Shown: positions 1-9,478, numbered from the stretch's first letter. The stretch is 64,000 nucleotides of DNA from JALEFZ01 sp038527485 (GCA_038527485.1 JBCBFT010000025.1:1-64000), one strand, 5' to 3'. Made by a program: numbers and translations. Notes: generated from the sequence alone by a model not told the origin.

Positions 1-117
1 CTAAAATCCTGCTAAAACCCTCCGACTCCACTTATACCCACACTAAAAACCAGCCTCAGTCACAATCCAAACAACACAAAAAAATCCCCCTAATCCTAAA
101 ATCCTGCTAAAACCCTC
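1..117. repeat. 22-bp direct repeat, 95-bp period
   Basis: Bases 1-22 recur exactly at 96-117 (both begin CTAAAATCCTGCTAAAACCC). The DNA between them is rich in A and C, with several TCC/TAATCC words. The region lies downstream of lon, which is read leftward, and no gene is seen in it. It could be the edge of a longer repeat array to the left of the window. No function can be assigned. Confidence 0.6.
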
Positions 118-143
118 TCAAAGAAATAACAATCAAAGCTAGA

Positions 144-2642
144 TTAAGCTCTGCCTACGATATTCTTAATCTGCTCCATTTGTTGGAGAATCATACCTGT
201 ATCCTCCTTCTTCTGTGGCAACAAGACCTTAGGATTCTTAATCTGCTTAGGTTCCAGTGCAAGCTTCACCACAGATTGCATATCGCCAACATAGTGGATG
301 GTCAAGCCTTCCAGATAATCTTGCTTGATCTCACTCACATCCTTCTCGTTCTCCTGGCACATAATCAACGTCTTCATACCCGCACGTCTTGCTGCCAAAA
401 CCTTCTCCTTGATACCTCCCACAGGTAGCACCTTCCCGCGCAAGGTAATCTCACCTGTCATCGCCAGAGAAGATTTTACCAAACGCTGCGTGAAGAGAGA
501 AGCCAATGAGGTAAACATCGTGATACCTGCAGAGGGCCCATCCTTGGGAATAGCACCCGCAGGGATATGCAGGTGCACATTCCAGCGGTTAAAAGCCTCA
601 TAGGGAATTCCCAATATATCGGCTTGAGTTTTCAAATAAGTAAATGCCAATGAAGCCGATTCCTTCATTACATCGCCAAGCTGACCTGTCAAGCTCAGTC
701 TGCCGTTTCCTGGTGTGAGCGTAGACTCAATAAAAAGAATTTCCCCTCCTACAGATGTCCAGGCAAGCCCTACCGCAACACCTGGCACTTCCTGCTTTTG
801 GTAGACTTCATTTTCAAACTTCTTAACACCGAGGAAGTCCGTCAAATTCTTATCTGTCACCCGGATCTGCTCCTTCCCGTCGATCACGATCTGCTTGGCC
901 GCTACTCGACATACAGAAGAGACGCGCTGGGCGAGATTGCGCACACCAGACTCACGCGTGTAGTATTCAATGACAGATTTAATGGCCTTCGGAGTGATAT
1001 TGAGTTGGGTGCTTTTAAGCCCGTGGTCCTTGCGGAGCTTGGGAATCAAGTGCTTCTTGGCGATCTGTTGTTTCTCTTCTTGCGAGTACCCATTGATCTC
1101 AATGATTTCCATTCTATCCCTGAGTGCAGGATGAATGGTCGAGAGTGTATTGGCCGTGCAAATGAACATGACACGCGAAAGGTCATACTCTACTTCCAAA
1201 TAATTGTCTCTGAAAGAATCATTTTGCTCAGGATCCAATACCTCCAACAAAGCGGATGCAGGATCACCTCTAAAATCAGATCCAACCTTGTCGATCTCAT
1301 CCAGCATGAATACAGGATTAGAGGTCGAAGCTTTTTTAAGTCCTTGGATGATCCTTCCAGGCAATGCGCCTATATACGTACGGCGATGCCCACGAATCTC
1401 TGCCTCATCGCGTGCCCCTCCCAGACTGATGCGAATAAACTCCCTGTCCATGGATCGGGCAATAGACTTCCCAAGGGAGGTCTTCCCTACGCCAGGAGGG
1501 CCGTAAAAACATAAAATAGGAGATTTTTTGTCTGCTTTGAGTTGGAGAACTGCCAGATGCTCAAGGATACGCTCTTTGACTTTTTCCAGGCCAAAATGAT
1601 CATCGTCCAGGATCTTCTTCACTTTGGAGAAGTCGATGGAATCCTTAGAATAATTTTCCCAAGGAAGATCGAGTAGCCATTCGATATAATTCATGATGAT
1701 GCCATAATCAGGCATCGCCGGCGTCAGACGCGACAGACGCGTCAGCTCTTTCATGAATACACGGTCGACAGCCTCAGGCCAGACTTTGCGCTCGGCACGA
1801 AGGCGCAACCCTTCAATATCGTTTTCTAGCCCCGATTCGCCCAACTCGTCTTGAATTGTACGAATCTGCTGGCGTAGAATGTATTCTCTTTGTTGTTTCT
1901 CTAAATCTACTTTGACTTTCGAGTGGATTTCTTCACTCAGTTCCAGCACTTTCAGCTCATCTGTCAGATGACGCAGGACCAACTCTCCTTTTTCCAATAG
2001 CTCATCAATCTCTAACACTTCTTGCTTCTGCGGAACTTCTAGATTGAGGTTGGAAGCAATGAAATGTGTGAGAAAACTTAAGCTGTCAATATTATCAAGG
2101 GCAATTTTTGCCTCGCTTGGGAGATTGGGTGAGAGGTCAATGATACGGCTCGCTTCTTCCTTGAGGCTGTACATCAAAGCCTTGGCCTGATCTATAGAGG
2201 GAAAGATCTCTGGAACCCGATTGATTTTGGCTTTGAAATAGGGCTCTTCTCCCGTAAAAGCTTCAATTCGAAACTTAGAGCGCCCTTGGATAACGATGGT
2301 CACGCTACCATCGGGCATTTTGATGAGCTTCAAGATTCTGGCGATGGTGCCACAATTGTAGAGATCATTGATTGTAGGAGTCTCAATCTCGATATTATTC
2401 TGAGCCACTACCCCTATGAGCTTCCGCTCCTTGGCATACATTTCCTTGACAAGATGGATCGATTTATCCCGTCCTACTGTGATCGGAATGACCACACCTG
2501 GAAAAAGTACTGTATTTTTGAGCGTGAGAATCCCAATCTCTTCAGGAATTTCATCTTGAAGATCTTCTTGTTCATCTACCGAAGTGATGATAGGAAAATC
2601 ATCATCAAAAAAACTCTCTGTATCAAAATTAAAAAATGCCAT
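144..2642 (-). CDS. lon: ATP-dependent Lon protease
   Basis: An 832-residue cytosolic AAA+ protease that degrades misfolded and some regulatory proteins. The N-terminal substrate-binding LON domain occupies about residues 35-240, a coiled-coil segment follows (about 240-300), the AAA+ module has Walker A GPPGVGKT at 381-388 and Walker B FMLDEID near 445, and the C-terminal protease domain carries the Ser-Lys dyad: Ser704 in PKDGPSAG and Lys747 in GGIKEK, spaced 43 residues apart as in the E. coli enzyme. The open frame continues 71 codons further upstream, but those residues do not look like Lon. I chose the ATG at 2642 because MAFFNFD fits the acidic N-terminus usual in Bacteroidota Lon. It is transcribed alone, divergently from the DUF5606 gene. 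Confidence 0.97.
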   Translation of the reverse strand: MAFFNFDTESFFDDDFPIITSVDEQEDLQDEIPEEIGILTLKNTVLFPGVVIPITVGRDKSIHLVKEMYAKERKLIGVVAQNNIEIETPTINDLYNCGTIARILKLIKMPDGSVTIVIQGRSKFRIEAFTGEEPYFKAKINRVPEIFPSIDQAKALMYSLKEEASRIIDLSPNLPSEAKIALDNIDSLSFLTHFIASNLNLEVPQKQEVLEIDELLEKGELVLRHLTDELKVLELSEEIHSKVKVDLEKQQREYILRQQIRTIQDELGESGLENDIEGLRLRAERKVWPEAVDRVFMKELTRLSRLTPAMPDYGIIMNYIEWLLDLPWENYSKDSIDFSKVKKILDDDHFGLEKVKERILEHLAVLQLKADKKSPILCFYGPPGVGKTSLGKSIARSMDREFIRISLGGARDEAEIRGHRRTYIGALPGRIIQGLKKASTSNPVFMLDEIDKVGSDFRGDPASALLEVLDPEQNDSFRDNYLEVEYDLSRVMFICTANTLSTIHPALRDRMEIIEINGYSQEEKQQIAKKHLIPKLRKDHGLKSTQLNITPKAIKSVIEYYTRESGVRNLAQRVSSVCRVAAKQIVIDGKEQIRVTDKNLTDFLGVKKFENEVYQKQEVPGVAVGLAWTSVGGEILFIESTLTPGNGRLSLTGQLGDVMKESASLAFTYLKTQADILGIPYEAFNRWNVHLHIPAGAIPKDGPSAGITMFTSLASLFTQRLVKSSLAMTGEITLRGKVLPVGGIKEKVLAARRAGMKTLIMCQENEKDVSEIKQDYLEGLTIHYVGDMQSVVKLALEPKQIKNPKVLLPQKKEDTGMILQQMEQIKNIVGRA

Positions 2643-2986
2643 ATATCTATTCTGAGTGGAAAAAGGGAGCCACGAACGCGTGTATTTCATCCCTTCTGCT
2701 TCCATTGTTTCGATCGTTCGCAAGCTGCAAATATCGACTCTTTTGAACGAAAGAATGCACAAAATTTTGGATAATTTTTCTCTATCTCCCAAAATAACGA
2801 TTATTTTCACGCCCTCCCGCGAAAATGCAGGTATATTTGACAACCTTAGCAGCAATCACAAGGACTAGCAGGTAAGATTTTTTCCCTCGAAATTCAGAAT
2901 TCATCCTTCCTAAAGACCCTTGAGATTGTTTAATTTGCAGGTTGTAAGAAGAAAAGAATCTATTCACATAAAAATATCTTGATCAA
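2643..2986. other. Divergent intergenic region, lon / DUF5606 gene
   Basis: This 344-bp stretch separates two divergent genes and should hold both promoters. On the minus strand a partial match to the -7 element (GATATTTG, plus-strand bases 2728-2735) lies about 85 bases before the lon start. No clear heat-shock operator, RNA gene or repeat is seen. Open frames here lack any recognisable protein features. Confidence 0.4.
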
Positions 2987-3484
2987 ATGAGTGTCGCCTT
3001 TAAAGACATAGTAGCGGTAACAGGTAGTCCTGGGTTGTATCAGATTGTCAAGGCTGACGACCGTGCCATCGTTGTAGAGTCCCTTGACGGACGCAAGAAG
3101 CGCCAACTGATCAAAGGGAACATGGTCGTATCCAAGTTGACCGATGTAAGTATTTACACAAAAACGGATAGCGAACCCTTGGTCACTATTTTCAAATCGA
3201 TTCATGAGCAATTTGGCTCAGAGCTTCCCGTAGAGAAAAAGAGCTCAAAAAATGAGTTGATGGGTTTCCTGGGGAAGGTACTGCCTGATTTCGATGAAGA
3301 GCGTGTGTACCCTTCCAATGTCAAAAAACTCATTTCATGGTATCATATCATGTTGGGGCTTGGAGTGGAATTCGTAGTCGAAGACGAAGAAGAAAAGGAA
3401 GAGGGTGAGGAAGCTGCAGCCAATGAAGAAACAACCGAAGCAGCAGCAGAAGCAGAGGAAACGACACCTACTGAAGAAGAATAA
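2987..3484 (+). CDS. DUF5606 domain-containing protein
   Basis: A 165-residue soluble protein of a family known from Bacteroidota and without assigned biochemistry. The N-terminal part (about 1-60, starting MSVAFKDIVAVTGSPGLYQI) is the small beta-rich DUF5606 domain. A helical region follows (about 65-130), and the last 35 residues are a low-complexity tail of Glu, Ala and Thr that gives the protein a very acidic end. There is no signal peptide or membrane segment. A hairpin terminator follows within 15 bases, so the gene is probably monocistronic. Family assignment is by recognition of the N-terminal sequence; function is unknown. Confidence 0.85.
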   Translation: MSVAFKDIVAVTGSPGLYQIVKADDRAIVVESLDGRKKRQLIKGNMVVSKLTDVSIYTKTDSEPLVTIFKSIHEQFGSELPVEKKSSKNELMGFLGKVLPDFDEERVYPSNVKKLISWYHIMLGLGVEFVVEDEEEKEEGEEAAANEETTEAAAEAEETTPTEEE

Positions 3485-3496
3485 TTTTCATCCTGC

Positions 3497-3525
3497 GGGA
3501 GGTTTAAAGAAGGCCTCCCCTTTCT
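3497..3525 (+). terminator. Terminator after DUF5606 gene
   Basis: GGGAGG at 3497-3502 pairs with CCTCCC at 3514-3519 across an A/T-rich loop, followed by CTTTCT. It sits in the 56-bp gap before the next gene on the same strand. Confidence 0.6.
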
Positions 3526-3540
3526 ATACACCTGCTGGAC

Positions 3541-4047
3541 ATGGACCTTCCGCTTCATCCCTTTTTTGTACACTTCCCCGTAGCCCTTCTGCTTGTCAGC
3601 GGCCTTGCGTACATCACAGCGATCTTTCAAGAACGTGCGTTTTATCAGCGTGCAGGATTCTTGTTGCATGTGGCGGGGATTTTGGGAAGCATTGCGGCCA
3701 TCTTTACAGGTCGAGGAGCTGAAGCTGAAATTGTGCATACTGAGGCGATTCACCAGTTGGTAGAACTACATGAGAAGCTGGCCTATATCATGGTATGGGT
3801 CTTGATTATGCTCCTTCTTTGGCAATACTTGAGAGGGGCTAAACAAACCAAAACGGAAATGGGTATCTTTGCCTTGGTTTTTGTTGCTAATATGGGCCTC
3901 ATGCTCTTTAGCTCTCATCTCGGTGGAGAAATGGTCTACAAAGAAGGAGCAGGCGTCTATCCTATGGAACCCGCATTGAAAGCACAGTTTCAACAAGAAC
4001 AAGAAGAAAAATATCCTCAAGAAAAGCAGGAGGTGATGCAGGAGTAA
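3541..4047 (+). CDS. DUF2231-type integral membrane protein
   Basis: A 168-residue inner-membrane protein. The opening LHPFFVHFPVALLL is the hallmark of the DUF2231 family (His-Pro followed by the first membrane helix). About four hydrophobic helices are visible (roughly 10-27, 40-57, 80-97, 105-123). A conserved-looking HLGGEMVY segment follows the last helix, and the C-terminus is a charged Gln/Glu/Lys-rich tail (about 145-168). Conserved histidines suggest a possible heme or metal role, but this is inference. The HMA lipoprotein gene starts 58 bases downstream and may be cotranscribed. Confidence 0.8.
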   Translation: MDLPLHPFFVHFPVALLLVSGLAYITAIFQERAFYQRAGFLLHVAGILGSIAAIFTGRGAEAEIVHTEAIHQLVELHEKLAYIMVWVLIMLLLWQYLRGAKQTKTEMGIFALVFVANMGLMLFSSHLGGEMVYKEGAGVYPMEPALKAQFQQEQEEKYPQEKQEVMQE

Positions 4048-4105
4048 GTGCCAATAATTCAGAACCCCTTACCTTCATTCGCAGCCTCTCAAAATATATA
4101 GATCT

Positions 4106-4489
4106 ATGACACGCCTTATTTTCGGTTTATTCGCATTTTTCATTTTCCTTACGGGATGTACCGATAATCGCATCCAAACTTCCTTTTTTACCCAGGGAAA
4201 CTGTGAAGCTTGTAAGCCTATCATTGAAGAAGCAGTAAAAAAAATACGTGGCGTCAAAGAAGCCGAATGGATCTATGAATCCTCTGTAACAGTTGTCGTT
4301 TATGATACCTCAGCTGTGGATTTCAAGAAAATCCAAGAAGCTGTGTCAAAGGTGGGATTTGAGACGGCATATTTCCCTGCTGATGCGGAAGCTAAAAAGA
4401 CACTACCTGCCTGCTGCCAAGAAGCTACAACTCGAGAGATAAAGCCTTTCATTCCTCTGCCTCCTGGTCACGGCATCGAGCAAAAATGA
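4106..4489 (+). CDS. Lipoprotein with heavy-metal-associated (HMA) domain
   Basis: A 127-residue exported lipoprotein. The N-terminus is a short hydrophobic signal ending in a lipobox-like LTGC at about residues 15-18. A ferredoxin-like HMA domain follows (about 25-92), with the metal-site motif GNCEAC in place of the usual GMTCxxC, then EEAVKKIRGVKEAEW, which matches the HMA beta-alpha-beta pattern. A CC pair near residue 105 could add thiol ligands. A role in binding soft metals such as Cu or Hg in the envelope is inference. Its 3' end overlaps the convergent gene at 4449-4907 by 41 bp. Confidence 0.75.
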   Translation: MTRLIFGLFAFFIFLTGCTDNRIQTSFFTQGNCEACKPIIEEAVKKIRGVKEAEWIYESSVTVVVYDTSAVDFKKIQEAVSKVGFETAYFPADAEAKKTLPACCQEATTREIKPFIPLPPGHGIEQK

Positions 4490-4907
4490 TAGGGGAAGAT
4501 TCTTCTACGAAGTCAAACTCGATTTTGTAGTACTCCTCGTCTTTTGTTAAGCATTTCAGGAAGATTTTGGTACTATCGTCTGCCCAAACCACTGAAATAC
4601 ACTCTCTTAGTCGTTCCCCTTCATTTACACTAAAAAACTGATTCCTTGTTGTGTTCCAGTAAGGAGGGCCCATGTTCCCTTGTACCATTATCTCATTGTA
4701 GAACCGCTGATCCCGTCCAATAGAATCGCCACTCGAAAATGAAATGGGAAAATGGTAAGATCGAACTTTGATGTAACTCAATCCTTGGTGCTTCTCATAA
4801 ATAGTTTGGGTATTTAACTCCCAATACAACCGATCTTTCTCAAAAAAAAGAAAGGCTGCTAATCCAGTGCCTAGAAACCATAGTATATGAATACTTCTTT
4901 TTCTCAT
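4449..4907 (-). CDS. Hypothetical membrane-anchored protein
   Basis: A protein of about 152 residues with an N-terminal basic stretch (MRKRS) and one hydrophobic helix (about 6-24), followed by a soluble domain rich in Tyr and Phe. No family was recognised. An ATG at 4937 would extend it by ten residues, but those codons lie inside the terminator hairpin of the upstream gene, so I prefer the ATG at 4907. It overlaps tail to tail with the HMA lipoprotein gene. It is probably an anchored periplasmic protein; function unknown. Confidence 0.55.
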   Translation of the reverse strand: MRKRSIHILWFLGTGLAAFLFFEKDRLYWELNTQTIYEKHQGLSYIKVRSYHFPISFSSGDSIGRDQRFYNEIMVQGNMGPPYWNTTRNQFFSVNEGERLRECISVVWADDSTKIFLKCLTKDEEYYKIEFDFVEESSPIIFARCRDQEAEE

Positions 4908-4916
4908 GGCGTAAAA

Positions 4917-4946
4917 TAAAAGACCTCCCAAGCTCATCTTGGGAGG
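4917..4946 (-). terminator. Terminator of the BNR/PKD T9SS gene
   Basis: A perfect 9-bp stem, CCTCCCAAG at 4924-4932 and CTTGGGAGG at 4938-4946, with a 5-base loop. Read on the minus strand it is followed by TCTTTTATTTT. It lies 17 bases after the stop of the gene at 4964-8158. Confidence 0.85.
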
Positions 4947-4963
4947 CTTTCCTGTGTTTTTTC

Positions 4964-7900
4964 TTATTGCTTACGGATACGCTGGGTAAAGCTCCCTTTT
5001 GTATGCATCACTTTTACGAGATACATGCCTTGAGAAAGATTCGTCAAGTCTAGTTGATTGGATGCACTCTCCAGAATTTTCCGACCATTCAAATCTAAGA
5101 CCTCTATGCTCTCTAGCCTAGCTTGTGAATCCGTACTCCTGATTGTCAAAACATCTTGGACTGGATTTGGGAAGATTTCCCATCCCAGCGTTACCTCTTC
5201 ATCAACATTGACAGACGTTACGACTACTTGCTGAGACACTGTGTCTGTTCCACAGTCATTAGATACAACCAGCTGAACAGTATACTGTCCTGGGCTTGCG
5301 TAGGTATATGTCGGGGAAGCTAGTCCACTCGTATTTCCATCGCCAAAGTTCCATGAGTAGTTGGCAACATCTACACTTTGATCGTTGAATGCCACCTCCA
5401 ACTCATTGGGAGTGAAACCAAAAGCTGCGACAGGGACATCCGCCTCTGTGACAGTAATAACATTAGACGTGGGGCTTACACAGCCTTTGGTAGACACCAA
5501 CTGTAGACTATAATCACCTGCAACATCGACAGCCAATACTTGGTTTATCCCTCCTGTGTTCCACGAGTAATCATACCCTGTAGAGCCTGTCAGTAAAATG
5601 ATTTGCTCCCCAGGACAGAGTGTAACGTCGTTACCGTTGGCAGCAATCATAGGCGCAGGCGGAAGGGGATTGACAACCACACTTGCGGGTGAGGAAATAG
5701 GACTCGTCGCAGAGCCATTGCCTACTGTCACTGTGTAATTCCCTGGATTTGTAACGGCAATAGTAGCAGAGGTCTCTCCTGTACTCCAAAGATAGCTAGC
5801 AAACTGTCCCTGTACACTTAGGGTAAGGGTATCTCCTTGACAAATCTCAAATGAATTGGATGTAGAGACGATTATCGGAGCAAAGAGTAAATTCTGCGTA
5901 AGAGAATCCAGAGGAAAGGTCATGATCGACCTTGCAAAGGTTCCGGCTATCAATTGTTTGGCTGCAAGGTCCATCTCTAGATCGTACACTGGAATCGAGG
6001 GCATATTACTTCCGATTCGGTGCCAGTTATCCCCGCCATTCGCTGTGCCGTACACGCCTCCATCTGTTGCGACAAAGATCAGCTCATCTGATCCAGGATA
6101 AATATAGATATCGTTGACCGCTTGCGGCGGCAGATCACCCGAAATATCCTTCCATGTCGCGCCGTAGTCTTCTGTACGGTGAATGTGTGGAATAAATTCA
6201 TTCCACTTATAGCCCGAGTGTGAGACAAATGCCCTTCCAGCTACTAGAGGTGAAGGTTTGACACACGTGACATATCGGTTAGGTAGATTCCCAGTGATAT
6301 TGGTCCAGTTGGTTGCGCCATTGTCTTGCGTTACCCACACGTTTCCATCAGAAGTTCCCGCATAGATGACATCTGCTTCGACGCCTGAAGGGTTCACTGT
6401 GCTGATGGTATGGTATCTTGGGCCAAAGATCACTCCGTCTGTCAAGTCCTGGCTAATAGGTGTCCAGTTTTGAAAAGGCCCACCCGTATTTTCCCAGATA
6501 CGGTAAGTTCCCGTATACTGCGTATCAGCTCCAAATTCACTCAACACAAAAGGTTGGTCCCAATTGGTCCTGTCGCCTGGAGGAGGGCTATGATTGATGA
6601 AACTTTGTCCACCATCGAGTGTCGCTACAATGTTGCCATTTTGGGTTTCGGCATAAAATACAGCCGAATCAACAGGATCAAAACGCATTTGGAAGCCATC
6701 GCCTCCAAAGATCCGCGGCCAGTTATTGATATTTTGGGCATTCCCGCCTGTGGAGCCATTGTCCTGTGCCCCTCCGTAGTATACGCCAGGCTTATGTGGA
6801 TTGACTGCGACACGATAAAATTGGGTATTGGGAATATTCTCGATATCAGTCCAATTATCCCCTCCATTCACAGACTTGTACAGCCCGCCATCCGTCGCCA
6901 GATAGATATGTCCATTAAGATCATATTGCAAATCGTGCTTATCTGCGTGTACCTCATAAGTGTACCAAGGAGGACCTGCCATAGACCAGTTTGTTCCTCC
7001 ATTTGTACTGCGATATAAATCTACTCCCAAGACAAATAGCTCATCGGGATTGGTGGGATTCACGCGTATCTGTCCAAAGTACCATCCAAATCCTCCTGAT
7101 ACTCCTAAGGGCAAATCACCTGTCACATTGGTCCAACTCGACCCTCCGTTCAAAGTTTTGTAAATCCCTTCGAAGTAATAATTGCTCCCTACCACCAATG
7201 CATACATGATCTGAGTATTGGGAGGGTAGACGGCAAATCCAATCCGTGACTGTTGTCCTGCGGGAAGACCTGTAGAAGGATTGGTAAAGGTACTCCCGCC
7301 ATTTGTAGAGCGCCAGATTTTGCTGTTAGGACCAACGCCGACACTCTCCTGATTGTTGCGGATGCGGTCCCAAGTAGCCACGAGTAGATTGCCTGAATTG
7401 ACGGGATCAAGTGCCAAATCAATGGCTCCTGCTTGATCAGAAGCAAATAAAATCTGGCTCCATGTATCTCCACCATTTAGGGACTTGTATAAGCCACGGT
7501 CATTGCTTCTGACAAAAGGCAATCCCATCGCAGCAGCGTAGATGATATTCGAGTTATTGGGATCTACTTCGATACGGGAAATGATGCTCGCATCTTTCAA
7601 GCCTTTGAAGGTCCACGTTTGGCCTCCATTAGTACTTTTGTACACGCCATCTCCAATGAATGGATAGCCTGAGATGTTGTGATCTCCTGTCCCTACATAA
7701 ATGGTCTCAGGATCGTTAGGATCTAGTGTGATCTCACTTATCGCAAGGAAGGCAAAATCGTCGAAGATCGGTGTCCAAGTAGTTCCTCCATCTGTCGTCT
7801 TGTGAATACCTCCTGCAGCTGAACCAACATAGATCGTATCAGGCTGGGTGGGGTGAATGGCAACGACATTGATCCGTCCACCAATATTGCCAGGTCCTTC

Positions 7901-8158
7901 TGTAAGCCAAGCGCCATCCCATCCTTGAGGAGTAGCTTGGGCAGATTTCTGTGCGGGATTCATAAGCGCTTCCTTGTATGCACGGTAGTCAAAGCCTGCA
8001 TCGGGATAACTTCTCATCAAAAAGAAATGATCCACAGGTTCCAGGAGTTTATTCTCTTTTGGCAGTAGCTGTTGTGGCTGGGGTTGCCAAAATGTACAGA
8101 CTAGCCCTATTAAGACTAGAATCAGTAGCCCAGAAAGGTATAGGCGTGTTTTCTGCAT
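4964..8158 (-). CDS. Secreted BNR/sortilin-like repeat protein with PKD domain and T9SS type A sorting domain
   Basis: A 1064-residue exported protein. A signal peptide or anchor occupies about residues 5-25. Residues about 75-760 form a beta-propeller region with many Asp-box motifs (TTDGGTTW, STNGGQTW, SLNGGDTW, SVNGGDNW), as in VPS10/sortilin-type exo-alpha-sialidase-like proteins. Ig-like segments follow (about 770-930), then a PKD domain (about 935-1000) with the YSWNFGDGNTS motif, and a C-terminal T9SS domain starting WEIFPNPVQDVLTI and ending in MYLVKVMHTKGSFTQRIRKQ. The product should cross the outer membrane by type IX secretion and stay attached to or leave the surface. No catalytic residues for a hydrolase are evident, so a binding or adhesive role is as likely as an enzymatic one. 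Confidence 0.9.
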   Translation of the reverse strand: MQKTRLYLSGLLILVLIGLVCTFWQPQPQQLLPKENKLLEPVDHFFLMRSYPDAGFDYRAYKEALMNPAQKSAQATPQGWDGAWLTEGPGNIGGRINVVAIHPTQPDTIYVGSAAGGIHKTTDGGTTWTPIFDDFAFLAISEITLDPNDPETIYVGTGDHNISGYPFIGDGVYKSTNGGQTWTFKGLKDASIISRIEVDPNNSNIIYAAAMGLPFVRSNDRGLYKSLNGGDTWSQILFASDQAGAIDLALDPVNSGNLLVATWDRIRNNQESVGVGPNSKIWRSTNGGSTFTNPSTGLPAGQQSRIGFAVYPPNTQIMYALVVGSNYYFEGIYKTLNGGSSWTNVTGDLPLGVSGGFGWYFGQIRVNPTNPDELFVLGVDLYRSTNGGTNWSMAGPPWYTYEVHADKHDLQYDLNGHIYLATDGGLYKSVNGGDNWTDIENIPNTQFYRVAVNPHKPGVYYGGAQDNGSTGGNAQNINNWPRIFGGDGFQMRFDPVDSAVFYAETQNGNIVATLDGGQSFINHSPPPGDRTNWDQPFVLSEFGADTQYTGTYRIWENTGGPFQNWTPISQDLTDGVIFGPRYHTISTVNPSGVEADVIYAGTSDGNVWVTQDNGATNWTNITGNLPNRYVTCVKPSPLVAGRAFVSHSGYKWNEFIPHIHRTEDYGATWKDISGDLPPQAVNDIYIYPGSDELIFVATDGGVYGTANGGDNWHRIGSNMPSIPVYDLEMDLAAKQLIAGTFARSIMTFPLDSLTQNLLFAPIIVSTSNSFEICQGDTLTLSVQGQFASYLWSTGETSATIAVTNPGNYTVTVGNGSATSPISSPASVVVNPLPPAPMIAANGNDVTLCPGEQIILLTGSTGYDYSWNTGGINQVLAVDVAGDYSLQLVSTKGCVSPTSNVITVTEADVPVAAFGFTPNELEVAFNDQSVDVANYSWNFGDGNTSGLASPTYTYASPGQYTVQLVVSNDCGTDTVSQQVVVTSVNVDEEVTLGWEIFPNPVQDVLTIRSTDSQARLESIEVLDLNGRKILESASNQLDLTNLSQGMYLVKVMHTKGSFTQRIRKQ

Positions 8159-8240
8159 GGGTTTGTTTTTGGGAATTATATAGAAATATAGAAATAAATA
8201 TAGAAGGGTACGAAAATATCTTAAGGAAAACCTATCTGTA

Positions 8241-8322
8241 GGACCATATTTAAAGCTTCAAACCTGCAAAAAGTTTGTGCTTTTTTGCTAGGTTTTCATG
8301 GATCCCCATAGGGCCTAGTTTG
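8241..8322 (+). repeat. Dispersed hairpin repeat (family R), copy 1
   Basis: This intergenic element shares an ordered series of words with four other sites in the window: CTTCAAACCTGCAAAAAGTT, then TTTTTTGCTAGGTTTTCAT, then ATAGGGCCTAG. It lacks the central CAGAACCTGAAAT block seen at 42145-42246. The core GCAAAAAGTTTGTGC can form a small hairpin. It lies between the divergent genes at 8158 and 8455. Confidence 0.6.
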
Positions 8323-8454
8323 TAGCCAACGTCATTTTTACTAAAATTTCTATCATATAACTTATTTTTTTACTAATTATATTTGGTTTTGCTAAAATTT
8401 TACCTCAATTTAGCTAACGAATTGAGTAATTGTCTAAAATTTATAGCATCCAAA

Positions 8455-9246
8455 ATGGCGAAGACTTACAGACCTAAATTAAGCCGGAGCGCCTCAAGGG
8501 CGTATGGATCTGGCACAATTGCGGGGGGAACAGGATCGGTTACCTCCTGGACAGGATCCTCCCCTGGAAATCTAAAGATCAGTTTTAAAGGGTTGGCTAT
8601 TCTCGTAATAGCGGTTTTTGTGACTAACATCGCTACTCACTCATTGTTCAACCCTGCAATGGGAGCAGCTACAGATGGTCGTGCTAGTATTTCTAGCAGT
8701 GCGCCCTATAATTCCGATGGACCGAGTCTATATCTCATGGATGAGGCGAGTTTATTCGTCCATCAACCTGATGCCTTTGAAAAAAAGGTAAGAGAAATCA
8801 GCCGCATGCTCAATGTGGCCCCTGAGTGGCTCATGGCCGTGATGTACTCTGAATCAAAGTTTGATGCAGGGGTGAAGAATTATAAGGGAAGTGGTGCGAC
8901 TGGATTGATACAGTTTATGCCTATGACAGCCTCAGAAATGGGAGTTTCTCTGGATCGACTAGGAAGGATGGATCACTTACAGCAGTTGGAGTATGTGTAT
9001 ATGTATCTGCAAACTGTGCGAGACCGATACGGTAATTTCGACGGATTGACCGAGCTTTATTTGGCCATCTTATATCCCAAAGCCATCAATCAGGAGTACT
9101 GCTACACACTATATGCATCCCCCAGCAAAAAGTACAAGCAAAACTCTGGCCTAGACGAAAATAAGGATGCACGTGTGACCGTGAGTGACATCGACAAGCG
9201 CATGCAACGTCTTTATCCACAAGCCTACATTGCCAAGCCTGCTTAA
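8455..9246 (+). CDS. Transglycosylase SLT domain protein (lytic transglycosylase-like)
   Basis: A 263-residue protein with a basic, Gly/Ser-rich N-terminus, one membrane helix (about 47-64) and a C-terminal SLT-type lysozyme fold (about 105-240). The catalytic Glu is expected in VMYSESKFD, and the GATGLIQFMP segment is the typical GxxGLxQ motif. It should cleave peptidoglycan in the periplasm from an inner-membrane anchor. The open frame extends 24 codons upstream of ATG 8455 without a plausible protein sequence, so the later start was chosen. Two hairpin terminators lie downstream. Confidence 0.85.
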   Translation: MAKTYRPKLSRSASRAYGSGTIAGGTGSVTSWTGSSPGNLKISFKGLAILVIAVFVTNIATHSLFNPAMGAATDGRASISSSAPYNSDGPSLYLMDEASLFVHQPDAFEKKVREISRMLNVAPEWLMAVMYSESKFDAGVKNYKGSGATGLIQFMPMTASEMGVSLDRLGRMDHLQQLEYVYMYLQTVRDRYGNFDGLTELYLAILYPKAINQEYCYTLYASPSKKYKQNSGLDENKDARVTVSDIDKRMQRLYPQAYIAKPA

Positions 9247-9478
9247 GTCAAAGCAAAGCTTATGGAATCACTTCGTTTAGTTTACGTCTGCCTTCTCGCT
9301 ACTACATACTATTGTACATACTATTGAATACTATAGAAGAAAGCTTCCTTTTTTAAAGCACCTAGTATGTGAATGTTGGTTTACATCTCGCTTTATTGAC
9401 TCTCTTCTACACCATATAACCAATATACGTACCCGTTCTTTTCAATCTTTGCGCTGTTTTACCTTTACTAATTTTATG

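Noticed and set aside
2286..2774. 162-codon plus-strand ORF over the lon 5' region
   Set aside because: It lies mostly antisense to clearly conserved Lon sequence, and its protein looks like a shadow of that frame.
3343..3753. 136-codon minus-strand ORF with Ser-rich end
   Set aside because: Its Ser-rich C-terminus is simply the complement of the Glu/Ala-rich tail of the DUF5606 protein.
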